Source of the DNA: CAZRDB01 sp964598695
GTDB lineage: Bacteria; Armatimonadota; Zipacnadia; UBA1398
Assembly: GCA_964598695.1 (NCBI GenBank)
Contig: CAZRDB010000013.1
Coordinates: 1 to 49,219, forward strand
DNA: 49,219 nt
Reading direction: 5' to 3'
The position numbers and the translations under genes were made by a program. Below are positions 26,428 to 35,034 of this stretch, one piece after another (positions within the stretch are counted from its first letter, which is position 1; each line of letters begins with the position of its first letter). The notes under the pieces are model-generated. The model made no database searches. It was not told the DNA's origin and saw nothing but the letters and a program-made list of their open reading frames with translations.

Positions 26428-26479
26428 CACGCGCGGCCCGTGGCCCTCCTCTCGCGGCGAGGCCCACGGGCCGCGCGTG
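26428..26479 (-). terminator. Perfect 16-bp inverted repeat, probable terminator
   Basis: Bases 26428-26443 (starting CACGCGCGG) pair perfectly with 26464-26479 around a 20-base loop. On the minus strand it follows the stop of the membrane-protein gene at 26497 and precedes the beta-helix gene. The stem is almost all GC and no T run follows, so it may be a non-canonical terminator or a processing or stability element. Confidence 0.6.
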
Positions 26480-26496
26480 CCACCGACCGCCCCGTC

Positions 26497-27357
26497 CTAC
26501 TCCGCCTTCGCGGGCGACGGCCAGCCGAGGACCTCCCGCATGACCTCATGGTTGGCTTTGACGAGGAAGCCGCCTCGGTTCAGTTCGAACGTCGTGAAGA
26601 GGGCGTCGACCGCGAACAGCCGGCCCTTCGCGTCGGGCCCGAGCGCGTACTCCTCGAGCTTCGACTCGCGGACCTGGCGCCGGCGCACGGAGCCGATGTA
26701 CAGCCCGCCGACGAGGCTCAGCACCAGGTCGCGGCCGTGCGGGCTCAGCGCGTAGGCGATCGCCCCGCCCACGGCGAGCCAGACGGCGCCCGTGACGAGG
26801 GCGCCGAGGAGGCCGGTGAGCACCGGGATGACGCTGGTGACCCAGTGGCACCCGACCGTCTCGGAGGCGACGATGAGCGAGAGGATCCAGCCCGCCAGGG
26901 TCGCGCGTCCGCGGAGCAACTGCTCGCGCTCGGGGGCCAACTGCCCCTGGCCCCCGCGTATGGCGACCAGCGCACCGCAACCGACCCGAGCGAAGACCGC
27001 GCCGAGCCCCACGAGGAGGACGACGAAGAGCAGCGGCTTGCCTGCGAGCGCCACGATCGCCAGGACCGCGCGCACGGGCGGGTTGTCGGCGACGAACTCG
27101 AGGACCCACGGGGCGTACTGCTGGCTACCGGGCCACTGGGCATAGGGGTGCTGCTCGACCTGCGGCGGCGCGGTCTGCCCCACTGCGGGGCGCGCGGCCG
27201 CCGGGCGCGGCGACAGCTCCGGCCGCTCGGCGGGAGTGCCGCGCTCCTCAACCACGGCCGCGGGAGGGGACGACTCGGGCCCGTGCGCGGGCTGGGCGCA
27301 TGCCGCGGGCGCGAGCACACAGAGGAGAAGCACGAGAACCGCAGCCAGACGTCCCAT
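26497..27357 (-). CDS. Exported membrane protein with Pro/Ala-rich linker, unknown function
   Basis: This 286-residue protein has an N-terminal signal sequence (residues 3-20, with Cys20 in PAAC, a poor lipobox). A Pro/Ala/Glu-rich linker (about 21-75) leads to about three or four membrane segments: AVLAIVALAGKPLLFVVLLV near 96-115, AGWILSLIVAS near 154-165, IPVLTGLLGALVTGAVWLAV near 174-194. A soluble C-terminal part (about 205-286) ends with FTTFELNRGGFLVKANHEVM. The ATG follows AAGGGG. No family recognised. It lies 102 bases downstream of aspS on the same strand and is closed off by a strong inverted repeat. Confidence 0.65.
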   Translation of the reverse strand: MGRLAAVLVLLLCVLAPAACAQPAHGPESSPPAAVVEERGTPAERPELSPRPAAARPAVGQTAPPQVEQHPYAQWPGSQQYAPWVLEFVADNPPVRAVLAIVALAGKPLLFVVLLVGLGAVFARVGCGALVAIRGGQGQLAPEREQLLRGRATLAGWILSLIVASETVGCHWVTSVIPVLTGLLGALVTGAVWLAVGGAIAYALSPHGRDLVLSLVGGLYIGSVRRRQVRESKLEEYALGPDAKGRLFAVDALFTTFELNRGGFLVKANHEVMREVLGWPSPAKAE

Positions 27358-27459
27358 GTCGGGGAACCCCTTCCGCGCCGCCGCCCGACGGTCCTGGACG
27401 GCCGGGCACGGACGGGGTTCCGCACGAATGGGGCGATTCCTGCGGGGGGGGCAGCGGTG

Positions 27460-29238
27460 CTACCTCACGGTCCGGATGTGCAGCTCCTTGAGCTGTGCCT
27501 CGTCGACCTCGCTCGGGGCGCCCATCATCAGGTCGGAGGCGTGCTGGCTCTTCGGGAACGCGATCACATCGCGGATCGACTTCCCGCCTGCGAGCTGCAG
27601 GACGATCCGGTCGACGCCGAGCGCGATGCCGCCGTGGGGTGGCGCGCCGTACTGGAAAGCGTTGAGAAGGAAGCTGAACTTGCGCTCCGCCTCCTCCCTC
27701 GAGAAGCCGGCGATCTCGAAGACGCGCGTTTGAAGCTTCGGGTCCTGGATCCGGATCGAGCCCGAACCCAGCTCGGCTCCGTTGATCACCAGGTCGTAGA
27801 GCTGGCCGATCACGGCGCCCGGGTTCTCCTCCATCGTGTCGATGAACTCCGCCTTGGGCATCGTGAAGGGGTGGTGCATCGGCTGCCAGCCACCTTCGTC
27901 GGTGCGCTCGAAGAGCGGGAAGTCAACGACCCACAGCGGGCTGAAGCCCTCCGTGCCGGTCAGGCCCATCAGCTCCGCGAGGTGCATCCGCATTCGGCCG
28001 AGCATCGGGGCGACGACCTCGGGCTCGCCCGCGCCGAACACGAACAGGTCGCCCGGCTCGCCACCCAGCGCCGCCCGCATCTCCTCGAGCACCGGCGGCT
28101 GGAAGTACTTGATCAGCGGGGAGCGCCACTCGCCCGAGGGCTCGTAGACGATCCAGGCCGCGCCCTGCCCACCGAACTCCTTGGCCTTGTCCTGCAGGCC
28201 ATCGAGCTGGCTGCGCGAGAGCGCCGCGCCGCCCTTCACGTTGATGGCGCGGACGGTCTGGCCCTGCCTGGCGGCCTCGGCGAAGAGGCGGAAGTCCGAC
28301 TTCGCGACGACCTCCGAGACCTCGACGATCTCGAGGCCGAACCGCAGGTCGGGCTTGTCGGAGCCGTACCGCGCCATCGCCTCGGCGTAGGTGAGCCTCG
28401 GGAACGGGTCCGGCAGGTCCACGCCGGCCCCGACCTTCCACATGTGGCGGACGAGGCCTTCCATGGTCTCGAGCACCTCATCCTGCGTCACGAACGACAT
28501 CTCGACGTCGACTTGCGAGAACTCGGGCTGCCGGTCGGCTCGCAGGTCCTCGTCGCGCAGGCAGCGCGCGATCTGGAAGTAGCGGTCGACGCCGCAGACC
28601 ATCAGGGTCTGCTTGAGGAGCTGCGGCGACTGCGGGAGCGCGTAGAACTTGCCCGGGTTCACGCGGCTGGGCACCAGGTAGTCGCGCGCGCCCTCCGGGC
28701 TCGTGTTGATGAGCAGCGGGGTCTCGATCTCCCAGAAGCCGAGTTCGCTCAGGTAGTTGCGCGTGGCAAGGATGATCTCGTGACGCCGACGGAGCCGCTC
28801 GAGCATCTCGGGCCGGCGCAGGTCGATGAAGCGCCACTTGAGGCGCATCATCTCGTCGACCTCGTCGCCGGCGTCGAGCGGGAAGGGCGGTGTCTTCGCC
28901 TCGGTGAGGACGACGATCTCCTGGGCGAGGATCTCGACCTCGCCGGTCTCCATCTTCGGGTTGACCGTCTCCTCGCTGCGGGCGCGGACGGTTCCGACGA
29001 CACCGATGACCCACTCCGAGCGGACGTGGTCGGCCACGGCGTGGGCCGCGGGGGAGTTCTCCGGGTTCGCCACGATCTGCACGAGTCCGCTGCGGTCGCG
29101 GAGGTCGACGAAGATGACGCCTCCGTGGTCGCGCCAGGCATGGACCCAGCCCATGACGCAGACGCTCTGACCGATCAGCTCGGTGCGGAACACGCCACAG
29201 CGGTGCGAGCGGCGTGGGAGTCCGCTGAGTGCAGACAT
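27460..29238 (-). CDS. aspS: Aspartyl-tRNA synthetase, bacterial type, probably non-discriminating
   Basis: This 592-residue class II synthetase charges tRNA-Asp in the cytoplasm. An N-terminal OB-fold anticodon domain (1-110) leads to the catalytic core. Motif 2 includes FQIARCLRDEDLRADRQPEFSQ in part, around residues 215-235, and motif 3 has GIALGVDRIV near 537-546. A bacterial GAD insertion (about 290-420) and the C-terminal extension are present. In the anticodon domain H38 (WRDHGGVIF) occupies the site where discriminating enzymes have Leu. Non-discriminating enzymes such as that of Pseudomonas have His, so it may also form Asp-tRNA-Asn for GatCAB. The ATG at 29236-29238 lies downstream of a good extended -10 promoter. 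Confidence 0.95.
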   Translation of the reverse strand: MSALSGLPRRSHRCGVFRTELIGQSVCVMGWVHAWRDHGGVIFVDLRDRSGLVQIVANPENSPAAHAVADHVRSEWVIGVVGTVRARSEETVNPKMETGEVEILAQEIVVLTEAKTPPFPLDAGDEVDEMMRLKWRFIDLRRPEMLERLRRRHEIILATRNYLSELGFWEIETPLLINTSPEGARDYLVPSRVNPGKFYALPQSPQLLKQTLMVCGVDRYFQIARCLRDEDLRADRQPEFSQVDVEMSFVTQDEVLETMEGLVRHMWKVGAGVDLPDPFPRLTYAEAMARYGSDKPDLRFGLEIVEVSEVVAKSDFRLFAEAARQGQTVRAINVKGGAALSRSQLDGLQDKAKEFGGQGAAWIVYEPSGEWRSPLIKYFQPPVLEEMRAALGGEPGDLFVFGAGEPEVVAPMLGRMRMHLAELMGLTGTEGFSPLWVVDFPLFERTDEGGWQPMHHPFTMPKAEFIDTMEENPGAVIGQLYDLVINGAELGSGSIRIQDPKLQTRVFEIAGFSREEAERKFSFLLNAFQYGAPPHGGIALGVDRIVLQLAGGKSIRDVIAFPKSQHASDLMMGAPSEVDEAQLKELHIRTVR

Positions 29239-29316
29239 GTCGATCCCACCTTCTCCTCGGGGGTCCGCCCCACCGCCACCTGTGCGAGACGGCGGCGATG
29301 GTCGCGGAGTGGCCGC

Positions 29317-29325
29317 ATTCTACCA
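29317..29325 (-). promoter_or_regulatory. Extended -10 promoter for aspS
   Basis: The minus strand reads TGGTAGAAT (29317-29325), a TGn extension plus a five-of-six -10 hexamer. No good -35 lies upstream, as is usual for extended -10 promoters. Transcription would begin near 29310, about 72 bases before the ATG. Confidence 0.55.
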
Positions 29326-29414
29326 CATCGTCCGCGGGTGCTAGCGAGGGCTCCAAGGGCACTCGGGCGAAGATGCGGCGTGCGGAGCCCCCTCCGCCCG
29401 AACGGAGTGAGTGG

Positions 29415-31013
29415 ATGGCACTGTGGACGCTGTACACCGGCGGGCGCGTGCTGGCGCCCGGCCGTCTCGAGGCGGTCGACGCCGCAGTCGCGACCTTCGC
29501 CGGCCGGATCGCCGCGATCGGGCCGCGCGCGGAGCTGAAGAGCCAGGTTCCGCCGCTGACGCCGGAGATCCGGCTCAGCGGGCGGCTCGTGCTGCCGGGC
29601 TTGGTCGACGGCCATGTCCATCTGCTGGCGTTCGGGATCCGCTCGGCCTCGCTGCGGCTCGACCTGCGCGCGGCGTCCTCGCGGCGGGAGGCGCTCGCCC
29701 AGGTTCGGGTGTACCTCGCCGCGGACACGAGCGACGGTTGGCTCTGGGGCGGCCAGTGGGACGCGAACATCTGGCCGGAGGGCCGGCCGACGGCGGCCGA
29801 CCTCGACAGCGTGACCGGCGACCGCCCGGCCGCGCTCACCTCGAAGTGCGGCCACGCCATGTGGCTGAACTCGGCGGCGCTGCGGGCGCTCGGGATCGGA
29901 CGCGAGACGGCGGAGCCGCGCGGCGGCCGCATCGAGCGCGATGCCCGGGGCGAGCCCACGGGGATCCTATGCGAGAACGCGATGGACCCGGTGTTCGCCC
30001 ACCGGCCGACTCTCAGCGCGGCCGACAAGCGGCGCTGCCTGCTCTCGGGGATCCGGGCGGCGCACGCGGTCGGTCTCACGGGGGTGCACAACTGCGAGGG
30101 CCCCGAGACGTTCGGGCCGCTCCACGAACTCAAGCGCGAGGGTCTGCTCGCCTTCCGCGTGACCCACCACATCCCGGAGGCACTCGTGGCGGAGGCGGCA
30201 GACCTGGCGCTGGGCGGAGGCTTCGGCGGCTCGCACCTCCGCATCGGCTCGGTCAAGGTCTTCGGCGACGGCAGCCTCGGGGCCCAGAGCGCGGCGATGC
30301 TCGAGCCCTACGCCGGCACGTCCGATGCCGGAGTGGCGACCCACTCGCGGTCCTCGCTGGTCGAGGTTGGCCGCGCGGCGGCCGCCGCAGGACTCGCGCT
30401 CGCGGTGCACGCGATCGGGGACCGGGCGGTGCGCGAGGCGCTCGACGCGTTCGAGGAACTCCGCGACGCGGGGCTGCACCCAACGCTCCCCCACCGGATC
30501 GAGCACGCCCAGCACATCCATCCCGAGGACATCGGCCGCTTCGCGGCGCTGGGGGCGATCGCCTCGTGCCAGCCGGTGCACCTCGTGGGCGACATGGCGA
30601 TGGTTGAGCGGTATCTCCCCGACCGCCAGGAGCGCGCGTACTCGTACGGCTCGCTCCTGCGGGCGGGGGGCCGCCTGTGCCTGGGCTCGGACGCGCCGGT
30701 GGAGTCGATCGATCCGCTCCGGGGAATCCGGGCCGCCGTGTTGCGTCAGGACCCGGCGGGCAACCCGTGCGGGGGCTGGCGTCCGAGCGAGCGGCTCACC
30801 GTGCGCGAGGCGATCGAGGGCTACACGATGGGGGCGGCGGCCGCGGCGGGACGCCTCTCGACCGAGGGAGCGCTGACGCCCGGCTACGCGGCCGACATGA
30901 CGATCCTCTCGCACGACATCCTCGAGGACCCGGACGCCCTGGAGGTCTGCGCCGTCGATCTGACGGTGATCGACGGCCAGGTTGTCTTCGACCGCACCGG
31001 GTTGGCGGGGTAG
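29415..31013 (+). CDS. YtcJ-type metal-dependent amidohydrolase
   Basis: This 532-residue enzyme of the amidohydrolase-3 (YtcJ-like) group starts at an ATG seven bases after GGAG; the frame open further upstream lacks support. The metal-binding HxH is in LPGLVDGHVHLL (about residues 60-71). Later metal-ligand histidines appear in LALAVHAIGDRAV and LPHRIEHAQHIHPED. A C-terminal Asp lies in LCLGSDAPVESIDPL. An N-terminal beta-sandwich (TLYTGGRVLAPGR) and its C-terminal partner strands (GYAADMTILSHDIL) complete the fold. These enzymes hydrolyse amide or related bonds in small molecules; substrate unknown. No signal peptide is seen. It is divergent from aspS and appears monocistronic. Confidence 0.88.
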   Translation: MALWTLYTGGRVLAPGRLEAVDAAVATFAGRIAAIGPRAELKSQVPPLTPEIRLSGRLVLPGLVDGHVHLLAFGIRSASLRLDLRAASSRREALAQVRVYLAADTSDGWLWGGQWDANIWPEGRPTAADLDSVTGDRPAALTSKCGHAMWLNSAALRALGIGRETAEPRGGRIERDARGEPTGILCENAMDPVFAHRPTLSAADKRRCLLSGIRAAHAVGLTGVHNCEGPETFGPLHELKREGLLAFRVTHHIPEALVAEAADLALGGGFGGSHLRIGSVKVFGDGSLGAQSAAMLEPYAGTSDAGVATHSRSSLVEVGRAAAAAGLALAVHAIGDRAVREALDAFEELRDAGLHPTLPHRIEHAQHIHPEDIGRFAALGAIASCQPVHLVGDMAMVERYLPDRQERAYSYGSLLRAGGRLCLGSDAPVESIDPLRGIRAAVLRQDPAGNPCGGWRPSERLTVREAIEGYTMGAAAAAGRLSTEGALTPGYAADMTILSHDILEDPDALEVCAVDLTVIDGQVVFDRTGLAG

Positions 31014-31049
31014 GTCCAGGCGACAGGCGCGCGCACGCCGTCGCGGGCG

Positions 31050-31913
31050 CTACGCTCCCGCCTCGGCGATCAGCGCGAGCGTCTCGTCGATCTGCGCCGC
31101 GCTCGAGAAGCCGATCACGAACGCGTGGACCGAGCCGAGCGAGAGCACGCATCGCAGGGACTCGAGCCGCTTGTCGCGCGAGCCGAAGCCGGACTCCCCG
31201 TAGATCTTCATGCCCAAGACGCCGCGCCCCCGCTCCGCCAGGCCGCGCAGGACCGGGGCCAGCTCCTCGACCGGCGCGTCGGTGTTCACCTGGAACGGGT
31301 TGACCCGCACAAGGTGGATGTCGAGGGCATCGCAACCGACCGCGGCCGAGATCGCGGGCAGGGAGTGGTACGACGCGCCGATGGCTCGTGTCACCCCGGC
31401 CGCTTTCGCCTCGAGCAGCGCGTCGATCGCCGGCCGGAGGTCGGTCACGAAGCCGGCGTCGGTCATACAGTGCAGGAGCACCGAGTCGAGGGTGTCGACC
31501 CCCAACTCCACCCGGTAGCGATCGAGATCGGCACGCAGCAGCGCCGGGTCGCGCGTGTCGCTCTTGGTCTGGATGAAGAACTCGTCACGCGGCAGGTCGC
31601 GGAGCGCGTGGCGGACCAGCCCGTGGATCTGGTAGCCGTCCGAGCAGTCGATGTAGCGGATGCCGCGGTCGTAGGCCTCATGCACCAGCCGCGAGAAGCC
31701 CTCGGATCCCAGGAGGCGTTGCTCTCTGCCCGCGAGGGTGCCGGTGCCCATGCCGAGCCGCGACGTGCGGATCCCGGTCTCGCCGAGCGGGACAAGGTCG
31801 GCCCCGCTGGCCGCGGCGGAGGCGGCAGGAGCGGCGGCGGTGAGGCTGATCGCGGTCGCGGCAGCCGCGGAGCGTGCGAGGAACTCACGGCGGGTGAGGC
31901 TGTCGTGCTGCAT
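31050..31913 (-). CDS. Tat-exported aldo/keto reductase
   Basis: This is a 287-residue NADPH-type aldo/keto reductase with an unusual twin-arginine signal (RREFLARS at about residues 8-15, then an Ala/Thr-rich hydrophobic stretch). Catalytic residues are visible: Asp and Tyr in YIDCSDGYQ, Lys in FIQTKSD, His in SVLLHCM. The cofactor-binding end with IGFSSAAQIDE is present. The ATG at 31911-31913 follows GAGGAGG; longer upstream codons are unsupported. The exported form is common in Planctomycetota and similar lineages, where substrate and cofactor supply outside the cytoplasm are unclear. It lies 134 bases downstream of the HAD gene on the same strand. Confidence 0.85.
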   Translation of the reverse strand: MQHDSLTRREFLARSAAAATAISLTAAAPAASAAASGADLVPLGETGIRTSRLGMGTGTLAGREQRLLGSEGFSRLVHEAYDRGIRYIDCSDGYQIHGLVRHALRDLPRDEFFIQTKSDTRDPALLRADLDRYRVELGVDTLDSVLLHCMTDAGFVTDLRPAIDALLEAKAAGVTRAIGASYHSLPAISAAVGCDALDIHLVRVNPFQVNTDAPVEELAPVLRGLAERGRGVLGMKIYGESGFGSRDKRLESLRCVLSLGSVHAFVIGFSSAAQIDETLALIAEAGA

Positions 31914-32047
31914 GGGGACCCTCCTCGGCTCAGAACACACGAGCTGGTACACCGATCCACGGTGCCAGGTTCGCCATCGCGAGGCCACGTCCTGGCTTCG
32001 GCACGGACGGCTCGCCGTTGCGACCGGCGGGGCCCCCGGGAGCCGCC

Positions 32048-32764
32048 CTAGCCGTCGGACCGTACGATCCCGACGATCTCCGCCAGCGCGGCGGAGGAGT
32101 CGGCGATCACGCGGGCTCCCGGAGGGAGGTCCTCGCGCGGGGGGCCGACCCAGTAGGCGTGTCGCGCGGTCCTGAGCATCGGGAAGTCGTTGGCGCCGTC
32201 GCCCACGGCGATCAGCCGCTCCCGGGAGGCGCCGAGTGCGTCGAGCAGCTTGGCGAGGCTCGCGCCCTTGTCGAACTCCCGTGCGAGGAAGTCGGCGCTG
32301 TCGGGGTGCTCGTAGCAGGCGACGGACTCGGGAAGCGGCAGAGCGGCCTCGATCGTCCGGGAGGGCGGCTGGGCGGCGATGTCGTAGGAGAACGCCGTCA
32401 CGCCGATCGGATTGGGCAGGAAGAAGAGGGCGCCGGGGAAGCGCCGCTCGAGCCGCTCGCAGAGCCGGTCGAGCGCGGCCCGCGTCGCGGGGGGGGCTTC
32501 GTGCCGGATCCTCGTCGTCGTCATGGTGCCGCTCAGCCAGATCTCGGCGCCGTTCTCGCCCACGAGCGAGGCCTCGATCAGGCCGAGTCCGCGGGCGAAG
32601 CCGGCGAGGTAGGTGCAGGGCTTGCCCGAGGCGAGAACGAGGTGCGCGCCGGCGGCGACCAAGCCGCGGAGGGCGTCCCGGACGGGGTCAGGCGGCGGCG
32701 AATCGACCGGAGCGAGCGTGCCGTCGACATCGAACGCGAGGATCCACTGGCTGCTGCGGGGCAT
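32048..32764 (-). CDS. HAD-IIB family phosphatase (Cof/MPGP-like)
   Basis: This 238-residue cytoplasmic phosphatase has the class IIB haloacid dehalogenase layout. Motif I is AFDVDGTLAP (nucleophile Asp near residue 12), motif II is LASGKP, VGENGAEIW marks the cap entry, a Lys lies in DKGASLAKLL, and motif IV is VGDGANDFPML. Relatives dephosphorylate sugar or glycerate phosphates such as mannosyl-3-phosphoglycerate. Substrate cannot be resolved. The ATG at 32762-32764 is chosen; a GTG three codons earlier is possible. Neither has a convincing ribosome binding site, because a GC hairpin (32776-32807) ends 12 bases upstream. Confidence 0.85.
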   Translation of the reverse strand: MPRSSQWILAFDVDGTLAPVDSPPPDPVRDALRGLVAAGAHLVLASGKPCTYLAGFARGLGLIEASLVGENGAEIWLSGTMTTTRIRHEAPPATRAALDRLCERLERRFPGALFFLPNPIGVTAFSYDIAAQPPSRTIEAALPLPESVACYEHPDSADFLAREFDKGASLAKLLDALGASRERLIAVGDGANDFPMLRTARHAYWVGPPREDLPPGARVIADSSAALAEIVGIVRSDG

Positions 32765-32775
32765 GGGGAGCACCG

Positions 32776-32807
32776 GCGGGCGGGGGCCGTCGAGCGCCCC
32801 CGCCCGC
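32776..32807 (-). terminator. 12-bp GC hairpin between M42 peptidase and HAD genes
   Basis: Bases 32776-32787 pair with 32796-32807 around an eight-base loop. On the minus strand it lies after the M42 stop (32835) and just before the HAD start. No T tract follows. It may end the mfd-ricT-M42 transcript or restrict HAD translation. Confidence 0.45.
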
Positions 32808-32834
32808 GATCACGCGGCGAGCCCGGAGGGGCGC

Positions 32835-33893
32835 CTACGGCGTGAAGTCGGCGTCCGGCTCGAGCTGGGCGATGAACTCGGCGAGGAGCTTGGCGGCGTC
32901 CTCGAGGTCCTTGTAGCTGACGACCTCGGTCGGCGTGTGCATATAGCGGGTGGGCACGCCGATCAGGCCGGTCGCGACGCCGGCACGGGTGAGCTGCATG
33001 ACGTTGGCGTCGGTGCCGGTTCCGCCGGGGGCCGCCTCGGGCTGGTAGCCGATCTTCTTCGCGTCGGCCGCGCGCACGAGGCGCTCGAAGACGCGCGGGT
33101 TGATGTTGGCGCCGCGGGTGATGATCGGCCCCTTGTCCATCACCACATCGGCCGTCTTCTTCTTCGAGTCGGCGGGCGTGTCGGCCGCGAAGCCCACGTC
33201 GATGGCGATGCCGACATCGGGGGAGATGCCGAACGCGGCGGTCTTGGCGCCGCGCAGGCCGACCTCCTCCTGGACGGTCGAGACCGCGAACACGGCGGCC
33301 GAGATCTTGCGCCGCTGCAGCAGCCGCAGGGCTTCCATCGCGACCCAGACCCCGGCCTTGTCGTCCCAGGCGCGGGCGGCGAGGCGGCCGTTGCGCAGCT
33401 CGCGGTAGGGCGTGCCGACGGTGATGATGTCGCCGATGCGCACGAGCCCGGCAGCCTCCTCGTAGGAGCCGGCGCCGAGATCGACGTGGAGCCAGTCGAG
33501 CGAGACGGCGCCGCCGCGGTGCGGGGCGTTCGGGCCGGCGAAGGAGCGAATGCCGATGACGCCCGGCAGCGTGCCGGAGGCCGTGTGGACCTCGACCTTC
33601 TGGCCGAGCAGCACGCCGGGGTCCCAGCCGCCGACCTGCACGAAGCGCAGATAGCCCCTGTCGTCGATCCGCTTGACGAGCAGCCCGATCTCGTCGCAGT
33701 GGCCCGCGAGCATCACGCGCGGCGAGCCCTTCTCGTTGCGGATCGCGAGGACATTGCCCATCACGTCGGTCTCGACGCGGTCGGAGAACTCGGCCGCGTA
33801 GGCGCGCACGACGTCCTGTGCCGGCTGCTCATAGCCCGAGGGGCTCGGCGCCGCCATGAGGTCCTTGAGGAATGCGAGTGATCTCTCTCTCAC
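32835..33893 (-). CDS. M42 family metallo-aminopeptidase (first copy from the left)
   Basis: This 352-residue dinuclear metal peptidase belongs to the M42 (TET/glutamyl aminopeptidase, FrvX-like) family. These enzymes assemble into large hollow dodecamers and trim peptides in the cytoplasm. Signatures in order are SPSGYEQPAQ near residues 17-26, MLAGHCDEIG (metal His), AARAWDDKAG (bridging Asp), STVQEEVGLRGA (catalytic and metal Glu), AIDVGFAADTP (metal Asp) and RYMHTPTEV (metal His). The start is a GTG (33891-33893) after GAGAGGG. It lies 28 bases after the second M42 gene on the same strand and is about 40-45% identical to it by eye, a tandem duplication. Confidence 0.92.
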   Translation of the reverse strand: MRERSLAFLKDLMAAPSPSGYEQPAQDVVRAYAAEFSDRVETDVMGNVLAIRNEKGSPRVMLAGHCDEIGLLVKRIDDRGYLRFVQVGGWDPGVLLGQKVEVHTASGTLPGVIGIRSFAGPNAPHRGGAVSLDWLHVDLGAGSYEEAAGLVRIGDIITVGTPYRELRNGRLAARAWDDKAGVWVAMEALRLLQRRKISAAVFAVSTVQEEVGLRGAKTAAFGISPDVGIAIDVGFAADTPADSKKKTADVVMDKGPIITRGANINPRVFERLVRAADAKKIGYQPEAAPGGTGTDANVMQLTRAGVATGLIGVPTRYMHTPTEVVSYKDLEDAAKLLAEFIAQLEPDADFTP

Positions 33894-33921
33894 TGGATTC
33901 GCCCTCTCGGTCAGCGCTCCG

Positions 33922-35010
33922 TCAGGAGACGCGGGGGTCGCCCGGCCGACGAGACGGGATCCAGTTGGACTCCGGCTCGAGCCGCAGCACGAACTCCGCG
34001 AGGAGCCGCGCCGTGTTCTCGAGGTCGACGAGCGAGCAGACCTCGACGGGGGTGTGGATGTACCGGCTGGGGACGCTGACGAGGCCGGCGGCCACGCCGG
34101 CGCGCGCGACCTGCATGACGGCCGCGTCGGTCGGCGTCGTGCCGCCGTAGGCCTCCCACTGGTAGGGGATGTGGGCTGCTTCGGCGGCGACCATCAGCCG
34201 CTCCCAGACGAAGGGGTTGATGTTGGGGCCGCGACAGATGACGGGACCGCCGCCCAGAACCTTGCCCTCGCCGCGCTGGTCCTCGTCCCCGGGCAGGTCG
34301 GCGGTGCCGGTGACATCGCTCGCGATGCCGACCATCGGCTCGACCCCGTAGGTGGCCGTGGTGGCGCCGCGCAGGCCGATCTCCTCCTGTGTGGTGGAGA
34401 CGGCGACGACGCGGGCCTTGACCTTGGCCTGCGCGAGCAGGCGGGCGGCTTCGATGACCGAGAACGTGCCGGCCTTGCCGTCGAAGCAGCGGGCGGCGTA
34501 GAGATCGCCGCGCAGGGGCTCGAAGCCCGAGCCGACCGTGATCGGATCGCCGATGCGGATGGTCGTGGCCGCGTCGTCCTTGTCCTTCGCGCCGATGTCG
34601 ATGAACAGGTCCTCCCACGAGGGGCGCTTGCCGCGCTCGTCGGCCGACATCAGGTGGACGGCCTTGCGGCCGATCACGCCCTCGACGGGTCCCTCGGCGG
34701 TCCAGACCGTCACGGCCTGGCCGGTGAGGACGGTGGTGTCCCAACCGCCGACGCCCTTGGCGGTGAGGTAACCGTCTCCGTCGATGAAGCCGACGACGAG
34801 GCCGGGCTCGTCGACGTGGCCCGCGAGCATCACAGCCGGCCCCTTGCCGCCGCCGACCGTCACGTGCACGTTGCCGAGGACATCGGTCCGGATCTCGCTC
34901 GCGAACCCGGACGCGTAACGTCGGACCACCTCCTGGGCCGGCTGCTCGTACCCCGAGGGGCTCGGCGCCAGGATGAGATCGCGTAGGAACTCGAGGGACT
35001 CAGATCTCAC
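33922..35010 (-). CDS. M42 family metallo-aminopeptidase (second copy)
   Basis: This 362-residue paralogue of the adjacent gene starts at a GTG (35008-35010) after GGAAGGG. Metal ligands are kept: MLAGHVDEPG, AARCFDGKAG (first Asp retained, second replaced by Gly), STTQEEIGLRGA, IASDVTGTAD and RYIHTPVEV. The region after the metal Asp has an insertion rich in charged residues (DLPGDEDQRGEGKVLGGG) absent from the other copy, and there is a short basic C-terminal extension. The two may co-assemble into a mixed particle, as reported for some archaeal TET peptidases; that is inference. It follows fmdB by 24 bases in the same operon. Confidence 0.92.
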   Translation of the reverse strand: MRSESLEFLRDLILAPSPSGYEQPAQEVVRRYASGFASEIRTDVLGNVHVTVGGGKGPAVMLAGHVDEPGLVVGFIDGDGYLTAKGVGGWDTTVLTGQAVTVWTAEGPVEGVIGRKAVHLMSADERGKRPSWEDLFIDIGAKDKDDAATTIRIGDPITVGSGFEPLRGDLYAARCFDGKAGTFSVIEAARLLAQAKVKARVVAVSTTQEEIGLRGATTATYGVEPMVGIASDVTGTADLPGDEDQRGEGKVLGGGPVICRGPNINPFVWERLMVAAEAAHIPYQWEAYGGTTPTDAAVMQVARAGVAAGLVSVPSRYIHTPVEVCSLVDLENTARLLAEFVLRLEPESNWIPSRRPGDPRVS

Positions 35011-35034
35011 GAGGGTTTCCCTTCCGCGGGCCGC

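Noticed and set aside
27363..27421. Eight-base inverted repeat GGAACCCC/GGGGTTCC downstream of aspS
   Set aside because: Arms are 43 bases apart and one overlaps the ribosome binding site region of the next gene; not convincing as a terminator.
26197..29538. 1113-codon plus-strand open frame
   Set aside because: It is antisense to aspS and two other supported genes; a GC artefact.
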